DNA of 64,000 nt, taken from Actinostola sp. cb2023. Lineage: Eukaryota; Cnidaria; Anthozoa; Actiniaria; Actinostolidae. How positions within the stretch are numbered: the first letter of the stretch is position 1; each line of letters starts with the position of its first letter. The stretch spans positions 124,001 through 188,000 of the forward strand of contig JAUJYZ010001457.1 of the NCBI GenBank assembly GCA_033675265.1. Reading direction: 5' to 3'. The position numbers were made by a program, and so were the translations under genes. Positions 49,646 through 64,000 of the stretch are shown here, in pieces. The notes under the pieces were generated by a model, which searched no databases, was not told where the DNA came from, and saw only the letters and a list, made by a program, of their open reading frames with translations.

Positions 49646-50871
49646 TGGGAAAATATTTGGCTCGAGGTCATGGAAGTACGGACCGAGCGCAGCGAGGTCC
49701 GTACAGAATGACCGAGAGCCAAATATTTTCCCGTCCGGCCCGACCTAACTCAGTCAATAAGCATTTTATCATATGACCCTTTCATATGGACCATTTTGGT
49801 ACTAAAATCATTCACAGACAAGGAAAAGTGAACACAAATGCGCAATTACTCCTGATAAGAACCAATTTTTTTTTTTAACTTTTTTTTTAACTTTTCAAGT
49901 CGTCCACATTTAAAAAATAACTTTTGCAAAAAAAGTATAAAAAATTTCCTGACAACAATCGGGGCCGGTGCCGGATACGGCTTTGTACGGACCAGCTCCA
50001 AAAATCCGTATCTGCTCAATCACGTGACTTTCTCCGAAGGTTTTATTAAGAGCGCGCGCACAGGGAAATACGGGTCATATGATAATCACCATTAATCACT
50101 TCGCCTTTGGTGAATAATGATTGTTCTTATTCCATTATTTCACAGTGACTCACCTTTTCAGCTGGCAAACCTTGGGCTAATTCCTCCTCTAGTTTTTCTC
50201 CTTTCAATTGTTGTTTAGCCTAAAAAACAAAGAAATGGTTAGTTTTATTTTATTTACAGAACAAAAGTCAAAGGAAAATAAAAAATGTAGTGATTCTCTG
50301 ATGATCACGATGATGAAGATGATGACGGATGATCACAATGATGATGATGAAGAACAAGATGATGATGATGATCACAATGATGATGATGATGATGAAGAAC
50401 AAGATGATGATGATGATCACAATGATATAAAAATGAACTTGATGATGGCAATGGTGATCTGATATACAAAATGCACATGTGAACAGTCTGTATCTCTCTG
50501 TGAAGTGCATATATATGAATATATTCACATAGAAACTGACTACTTTCTTTCACACAATAATGATATGATGCTGATGTTTATGAGATCATAATGACAAGAA
50601 TAATAATAATGACTTGTATTTTAGAATACGATTATTACTGTCATCACCTACCAATTCAATTTTGTCAAATTCTTTTGCAATTTTTTTGTGCTCATCTACA
50701 TTGTAACCATTCCATCTATAGAAACCAAGACATACATAACTGTCATGTACAGTGCAATGTACAATTGTATGGTCATACATGTACATGTACTACATGTATA
50801 TATATATACAAGTCAAGAAGCTTGAAATTGAAAATACTGCAATACTGCACAATCAACAAAATGATTAGGGT

Positions 50872-50904
<33 letters not shown>

Positions 50905-53900
50905 CTTAATAGTGAAGAGGCATTATTTGAGACCCAGCATTAAAGTACATATATGTAATTGCTATTACATGTATCTTTTATTCAAAGCAAAACCTATAAA
51001 ACAACAATTGATGTACAATTTGATAAGTACAATTGAAGGGCTCCCTGCAAGAACAGAGTAAGTGACTTGTGATCAAAACCCAAATTCTCCTTTGAAATTC
51101 AAAGAATCTTGAGGAGAATTTAGATTTTGATCAGAGATCACATACGTTGTTCTTCCAGGGAGTCCTTCAATTGACCCATTGTCAGGTGGATGTGAAAAGC
51201 TGTTACAAACGCCAAGAAATGCACAACAAATAAAATATCGCATAACTATACAATGTAGTATACAAAAATGTAGCTCTAGATGGAAAAATCTTTTTGTACA
51301 TTTACCTGTCTCTTTTGCCATCATAGTCAAGTTTCAATATGCTTTGGTAGTATTCATCAGGTCTGATATCTTCACCAGTAAACCGTGCTCCAACTCGACG
51401 AGGTCTCTAAATAAGTCATAACAATAGAACATTTTAAGATCATTTAAGCTGGTCTTATTTCTCACTGATCAAAACCTAAATTCTCCTTGAGGCTGTTAAT
51501 TGAATTTCAAAGGAGAATTTAGAATTTGATCACAAGTCACTTACCTATTTTATACATGTATGTAAATTTTGTATGGAGTGGCTCCATGCAGGAGCAATGT
51601 ACATGTAAGTGATCTCTGATCAAAACCTAAATTCTCTTTGCGAATCTTTGAATTTCAAAGGAGAATTTGGATATTGATGACAAGTCATTTGCACACACTT
51701 TTTTTTTTGCACGGAGCACTTCAAATGTTGAAGTTATTCCCTACCTAAAATATTTTTAATTATTATTTTTAGTTCAATTTTTCTAGATAGGTGTCCCCAA
51801 TTAGCATACTTTTAAATGTAAGCTAACCAATTAAGACACATTAATAAAGTTTATTATTATTTATTACCCAGCACACTAACATTGTACAAAAATTACATTG
51901 TACGTACATGTAGATCATAAAATAAATGTATAACAAACAGTACATCTACATGTAGTACAAGTGACACTGTATATAGCTAATTGCATAATCGTTGTCGGGT
52001 TGAAAACCATGAAAGCTATGACCAAAAGGAATTCTGGGAAATTAAAACTCTCAAATAACACTGTCAAATGATCGACCTTTTTATCCAGACTTGTAGGATC
52101 TTAGTTAAATAGCTCATGTATCTTCAAAACTACGAGAACATTGAATATATCTGTATGTAATGCAGGTCATGAACTGATTTCCCACCCATCATTGTGGTCT
52201 CAGCTTCTATGATTTATGATTTTCAACCCGACAACGATTATGCAATTAGCTATATATATACGGTAAGATAAATGAAGATCATGTCTTACCTCAACACAAT
52301 CTTTCTTCTTGTGTGTCATTGCACCACAGTTTTCACATGCTCCCTTTCTGAACTTTACTGATATCGATTCCTAGAAAATGAAAAACATGTATTAAAATCA
52401 AATATAAATAATAATAATAATAATAACTTTATTAATGTCTCAAAAATCTTATAGCTGGGCACAAGTGCCCTACTAATTGGGGAGACTTAAATCTAAAATA
52501 CTGTAAATATTAAACTAAAATCTAAAAGAATAAGCATTCTACATTATTAGGGATCTAAAGGTCTGTCTAGCCTGGATGGTTACCATGGTTACTTCCTTTG
52601 CCACCAGGGACAGGCACACATCCCTTGTGGTGTCGTTAGAGCACCTAAGCCCAAACTCATCTTTGCTGATGAGTTTAATCTCACACATTCAAAATTACTT
52701 ACTGTAGTAATTCCTCTTTTATACCAGGATGCGATATCATCATATTGCTTTTGTTTTTCTTCCTGAGTTCTCTGATGCTTGAGTGTTGGTCTAAGATGAC
52801 AATTAATGCAGGTAGAAAACATCTCACACAAAAGAAATAACATTACAATCATCATCATCATCACCATTATCATCTTCATCATCTTTTTCATGAACCAACG
52901 CTTATCAATCATTCAAACTGTATGTATATATATACATCAATTACAAGTGTAATGGTATTTTGATGGTAACTTACCCTAACGTACCATAATACCAAGGAGC
53001 ACTTGATATATACTGTGGGATGTGAGGATTGATGTCTCTAGAATGAACCATAGTAAACATGTGAGAAAGGCAGACAATCCATAACAAACACCCCGGCCAT
53101 ACCAATCGATAATTCCGATAATCGATAATAATCAATAACAATCGATAATAATCGATACCAATCAATCGATTGATATTGGAAATCGATGAAAATCGATCAC
53201 GTAAAATTGTGTGAGTATCGATTTTCATCGATTTGTATCGATTTTCAACGATGCTCAGAAATCCTTCAGACATCATTAGTAAAGGTTTGTTGATAGTGCG
53301 GTAGATCGTATAGTTGGTGATCATGTGCTTCACCAAATTATTTAGATCACGTATCATATTCGCCGTGGTGAATTTTTGGAATCGATGATATTTGATATGA
53401 ATCGATAATAATCGATATAATCAAGGACACTTGGGTTGTGAGTATCGATTATCATCGATTACCGATATCAATCAATACTAATCAAATGATTATTATCGAT
53501 TAATATCGATGAATTCGATTACTTTCCGATGATCGATTTTTATCGATTGGTATGGCCGGGCAAACACAAAACATAGATTAAATGTAGGTATCAGCCAGCT
53601 GACTTATGAATCACGTACAACAACAGTTTCTTAAATCAATACATAACTGACTAATAGAAGGTGTACGCTAGCTTTGGTGGATTAATATAACAATGGAGTT
53701 GATGGCGAACATAACACCATTCTATTCCAAAGACCTACAAAATGTACATGAGACAGTAAAAGCATCACATATGACAAGAAAGTTTCGTAAAATCTTCGCA
53801 GTTCTTGCCTTAGCTATGCATCCTCTACTCACGCATCACAACCTCCCTTTTCTATTTTAGTGTTAAATTTACGAGATTCCCACAAGACAACGTTACAGCA

Positions 53901-54121
53901 ACGAACAAACTGCGCAGTAAACTCGGAGCTGTAAACTCGACACAAAACAATAAAGTTGCAAAAATCATAATTTCTGGGTCACGATGAGGCAATTCTTACT
54001 TTCCCTCTTCATCTTGGAGAGCTGGAGCAGTACCAGCCTTTCTCGCTTCTTCTAACTCCTTCTCTTTTCGCCAGTCTAACCGTGTTTTCTTCTGTGGTTC
54101 TTTCGTCGTTGTGTCCGCCAT
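42907..54121 (-). CDS. SLU7: Pre-mRNA-splicing factor SLU7
   Basis: Nineteen coding exons on the - strand: 54121-54000, 53037-52975, 52790-52703, 52370-52290, 51406-51306, 50715-50652, 50219-50154, 49011-48938, 48822-48777, 48188-48094, 47990-47923, 46479-46340, 45749-45693, 45602-45560, 45464-45403, 45071-44961, 44298-44224, 43432-43340, 43086-42907. They total 1,629 bp (542 residues); human SLU7 has 586. All phases join. SLU7 acts in the spliceosome at the second catalytic step, in 3' splice-site choice. Landmarks: [13 protein letters not shown] and [16 protein letters not shown] near the N-terminus, a CCHC zinc knuckle at Cys103, Cys106, His111 and Cys116 ([14 protein letters not shown]), [69 protein letters not shown] and YCTGEAGK. 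A Lys-rich tail is encoded by exon 18, and [10 protein letters not shown] with EDDPMKDFL lies at the end. The start is the ATG after CAAG, in a good context. The donor after exon 8 (GTCATT) is weak. Confidence 0.97.
43540..44155. repeat. GTGTCTGTCTTAGAGAG minisatellite, SLU7 intron 17
   Basis: A 16-17-bp module (AGGTGTCTGTCTTAGAG or AGGGGTGCCTCTCTTAGAG) recurs about 35 times, with higher-order blocks: the stretch near 43,740-43,890 is nearly repeated at 43,920-44,070. Confidence 0.93.
44405..44860. repeat. 52-56-bp minisatellite, SLU7 intron 16
   Basis: About eight copies of GACACATACATGTACAGTAC followed by ATGTAAAGGCAAAATGACAA and an ATTATGGAAGAAT or ATTTTGGAAGAAT end. Each unit holds the palindrome TACATGTACAGTACATGTA. 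Two unit variants alternate regularly, so the array grew by duplication of blocks. Confidence 0.95.
45909..46127. mobile_element. MITE with GAGTCGTTTTCA ends (copy 2), SLU7 intron 12
   Basis: The left end AGTAGTCATTTTCGTATGAG and right end CTCATATGAAAACGACTCT are imperfect inverted repeats. It belongs to the same family as 37,286-37,460. Confidence 0.75.
46500..47870. repeat. 1.3-kb polypurine tract (GGAGGAGGAAGAAAG-type), SLU7 intron 11
   Basis: Almost only A and G on the + strand, built of GGAGGAGGAAGAAAGGAAGG variants with higher-order duplication: the block around 46,880-47,160 recurs near 47,175-47,470 and 47,470-47,650. In the SLU7 transcript it reads as a polypyrimidine tract. Open frames of over 450 residues on the - strand are artefacts. 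Confidence 0.96.
48216..48440. mobile_element. MITE, SLU7 intron 9
   Basis: TAAGCCTGGTTCACACT at the left and GAGAACCAGACTTTA at the right are inverted. The interior has partly palindromic ATTCCGATTCCGAT and GAATCGGAAT-like phrases. Related to the other CTGGT-ended elements in this window. Confidence 0.7.
49621..49760. mobile_element. Foldback element, SLU7 intron 7
   Basis: TTATTGACTGAGTGGGAGGG and CGACCTAACTCAGTCAATAA ends, with CCGGATGGGAAAATATTTGG and its complement inside. An outer CATATGACCC/GGGTCATATG pair (about 49,771 and 50,075) suggests it is part of, or nested in, a 470-bp element. Confidence 0.8.
50290..50452. repeat. GATGAT/CACAATGAT repeat, SLU7 intron 6
   Basis: GATGATGATGATCACAATGA blocks interleaved with GAAGAACAAGATGATG, about 160 bp in all. 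Confidence 0.92.
50870..50905. repeat. Poly-G tract, SLU7 intron 5
   Basis: About 33 consecutive G on the + strand (poly-C in the SLU7 transcript). One of three such tracts in the window (also 3,466 and 35,661). Confidence 0.93.
51031..51172. mobile_element. 142-bp foldback, SLU7 intron 5
   Basis: AATTGAAGGGCTCCCTGCAA and CAGGGAGTCCTTCAATT ends. The inner phrases TGATCAAAACCCAAATTCTC and GAGAATTTAGATTTTGATCA are inverted. Partial relatives lie at 51,440-51,700 (intron 4) and 37,850-38,080. Confidence 0.85.
51971..52254. mobile_element. ~284-bp MITE, SLU7 intron 4
   Basis: The ends TATAGCTAATTGCATAATCG and CGATTATGCAATTAGCTATA are perfect inverted repeats that extend through TTGTCGGGTTGAAAA. 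Confidence 0.9.
53092..53560. mobile_element. ~470-bp element made of ATCGAT motifs, SLU7 intron 1
   Basis: CCCGGCCATACCAATCGAT begins it and ATCGATTGGTATGGCCGGG ends it. The interior is packed with ATCGAT/AATCGATAATAATCG motifs, themselves palindromic. Confidence 0.87.
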
Positions 54122-54598
54122 CTTGGTTTTCTGTATTTACCCAGAATCCTTTGGGAAATAAACTGAGGAAAAAATAAACGAGGGAGGGGAGGGAGGGTTA
54201 CTAAATTAAATGTTTTATACTTTAAATTCGCCTTTTTATCAATGACATTTGGAACAAAATGATTCATTAAATTATTGATTTTTTGTTAAAAATGAATCCA
54301 ACAATAATTGTTCAATTGTATAATAATAATAATAAATAATACAAAATTTTAAAATATATTAATACAGAGAATACAGTGAAAAATAGGGGGGAAAAGAACG
54401 GAACTTAGAAATCAAAGTTTAAATATTTTATTATTTTAATTGGAAAATATACAAAGTTTGTGGTCAAGTGTCAAGAAAAAAGGAAATGACCAAATTAAAT
54501 AAAGAAGAAGAAGAAATTAACCCACCCCTCCCTGCAAGAAACCTTTCACCAAACCGAGGCTTGCGTGATTGCACGTTCACTTCCGAGTATAAACCAAA
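54122..54598. promoter_or_regulatory. Divergent promoter region between SLU7 and the VIP36-like gene
   Basis: 477 bp separate two start codons facing away from each other. It is AT-rich, with a GGGAGGGGAGGGAGG tract at about 54,180-54,197 near SLU7 and no TATA box at a useful distance from either start. A short head-to-head interval fits a shared, TATA-less housekeeping promoter; this is inferred from layout only. Confidence 0.55.
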
Positions 54599-62569
<7,971 letters not shown>

Positions 62570-63121
62570 AATGCAATGGCGTATTTACCGATCTGTGAGT
62601 GGAAATCGAAGAAATCGCAATTCAATGCCCGGTCAGAAGAACTGTGATCGTGCCGCGCGCACTGCTCGCTGGGGAAACGCTTACAAGTCTTGTAGCGCTC
62701 GGTGATCAAGAATGTCATTATTACGCGAAGTTGAGGTCTTCTGAATATAACACGCGCTCTGTATATCGTCTAATGATGCAAATATCCTTGACGCAAATTA
62801 GCCATTGACACAACGAGCAGGGGACTGGGACCTAGTCCCATGTGATTTCTCCAATATGCGCATCGCGCCAACGAGAAACGGAAATCCGTTCGGGACCCAC
62901 ACATCTCCAGATCTTACTCTTTTCGATACTACTTCATCAGTTCAACAACTAACCTGGCTGGGGTTAGAGATTTTCTTCCTTATAAGGTTAGCGTGATATT
63001 ACGTTATCTTCCTCAGGAAATCTCTCGCCTCCGCCAGGAAAGTCTGTGTCGTGTCAGCGACTTTTCGTTGAAGAGTTACTTTTCAGCTATGCGCAGATGT
63101 CGTCTCGAGCTACATAAGCCA

Positions 63122-63200
63122 GTTCGGAGTTTAAGAATAAGGTTCAGTGCGCATGCGATTTTATCATGCGCACTGAACCTTATTCTTAAACTCCGAACAG
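63122..63200. repeat. Long perfect hairpin
   Basis: GTTCGGAGTTTAAGAATAAG and its complement CTTATTCTTAAACTCCGAAC bracket CATGCG/CGCATG partners, giving about 34-bp arms and a 9-bp loop. Confidence 0.9.
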
Positions 63201-63278
63201 GCTTATTGAAGTCATTTTCTTTAGAGCTCGATGTCCTTAGATTATCTTTTTAAAATTAGTGTTATTATATGGAAAAAC

Positions 63279-63441
63279 CTGGTTTTCACTAGAGACGCAG
63301 GCATTTAATTTCTCATGTGAAAACGAACCCGACGCAAGCCTAAGCGCAAGAGAACAATTTGACCTGCTTATGCTTGCGTCGGGCCCGTTTTCACAGTGAA
63401 ATGATGCCCCGCGCATGCGTCGCTGGTGTAAACCAGGCTTT
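63279..63441. mobile_element. CTGGTTTTCACTAG-ended MITE
   Basis: AAACCTGGTTTTCACTAGAG at the left and GTCGCTGGTGTAAACCAGGC at the right. The interior GACGCAAGCCTAAGCGCAAG has an inverted partner. Confidence 0.8.
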
Positions 63442-63516
63442 AGACTAATTCGTACATAGTACACACAAGTGTGGGAGACTTGTGAGATATGCAAACTTTA
63501 TCATCGTTGTTATGTT

Positions 63517-63842
63517 AATAGACCTTTTTACCGACACGGCAGCCATTTTGGATTCTATTGTTTTGGCTAAAACATTATGGGATGCTCAGGGTGCAAATGA
63601 CCCAAAAACTCCCAAAAACTGTACATGTGGAGTCGCGTCAATATAGTATTTTTCTATGTAACTCTAACCATAGTGTATGTATGACTTACTATCTAAATGT
63701 GTTGTGTATTGTTGTATAATTTTCTACAAATTCATTGCTTTAAATTAGGTTTTCGTAGTTTTTCATGGCCAAATGGTTACTAGCTTGCACCCTGGGCATT
63801 CCATAATTCAAGATGGCCGCCGTATCGGTAAAAAGGTCTATT
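63517..63842. mobile_element. 326-bp MITE
   Basis: The ends AATAGACCTTTTTACCGACA and TCGGTAAAAAGGTCTATT are inverted, continuing through GGCAGCCATTTTGGATT and AATTCAAGATGGCCGCC. GGGATGCTCAGGGTGCAA pairs with TTGCACCCTGGGCATTCC. Confidence 0.88.
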
Positions 63843-64000
63843 GACTCGATCCGACTTGATTGTAATATATTTTTGATGTCCATAGGATCCAATCGAGATA
63901 ACGATGTAACGCTAAGGCCATGTGACACTGGGAATTTTTTTATGACAACTTGTAACGCAATACCTTTGCGTGACAGATTGTGCGTCACACCCCTTTTTTG

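Larger units (their letters stand above)
62570..64000. other. Lectin 3'UTR and flank
   Basis: No further gene. It holds a 35-bp-arm hairpin (63,122-63,200), a CTGGTTTTCACTAG-ended MITE (63,279-63,441) and a 326-bp MITE (63,517-63,842). I do not see a canonical AATAAA in the first 500 bp. Confidence 0.6.

Noticed and set aside
50591..51061. 156-residue frame on the + strand
   Set aside because: It overlaps SLU7 exon 6 in antisense and runs through a poly-G tract; no family features.

Overview
The window is nuclear DNA from an invertebrate animal. The genes have many exons, GT-AG introns, no operons and no bacterial signals. The non-coding DNA is full of micro- and minisatellites and short foldback transposons. 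The gene families and intron density fit an early-branching marine animal such as a cnidarian or a sponge. That placement is an inference; nothing in the sequence names a species.

Region 1 (1-29,250, + strand) is a tandem array of three SLC6-type Na+/Cl--coupled amino-acid transporter genes. Copy A (1,455-3,629) shows only its last exons because the window starts inside it. Copy B (6,542-15,825) keeps the full exon order but carries an N-terminal deletion, two frameshifts, a nonsense codon and a lost splice acceptor, so it reads as a duplicated pseudogene. Copy C (18,233-29,247) is intact: 15 coding exons encoding 597 residues with TM1, chloride-site and extracellular-loop features of the glycine/GABA-type clade. 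In all three copies the stop codon is the first codon of the last exon. Corresponding introns hold large tandem repeats (18-bp, 74-77-bp, GAT-, CACC- and CAGG-type). The A-B and B-C spacers are paralogous, so several transposon insertions can be read against an empty site in the sister copy.

Region 2 (29.7-35.5 kb, +) holds a TATA box, a signal-peptide exon and three further exon-like blocks of an unrecognised secreted protein. The reading frame breaks in at least two places, so the gene may be degenerate. Region 3 (35.5-42.6 kb) has no gene I can support; it is mostly foldback elements, tRNA-derived SINE-like pieces and tandem duplications.

Region 4 (42.9-54.1 kb, - strand) is a complete 19-exon SLU7 gene (542 residues), a second-step pre-mRNA splicing factor. 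Its introns contain a 1.3-kb polypurine tract and several minisatellites and MITEs. Region 5 (54.6-62.6 kb, +) is a nine-exon LMAN2/VIP36-type L-lectin gene, head to head with SLU7 across about 480 bp. It has a signal peptide, a lectin domain, one transmembrane segment and a C-terminal KRFY tail, but one conserved lectin exon holds a 54-bp block with two in-frame stops. The last 1.4 kb has only foldback elements.

The three gene groups are not an obvious pathway. SLU7 acts in the nucleus, the lectin in the ER/Golgi and the SLC6 proteins at the plasma membrane. I found no CRISPR, operon or defence system.
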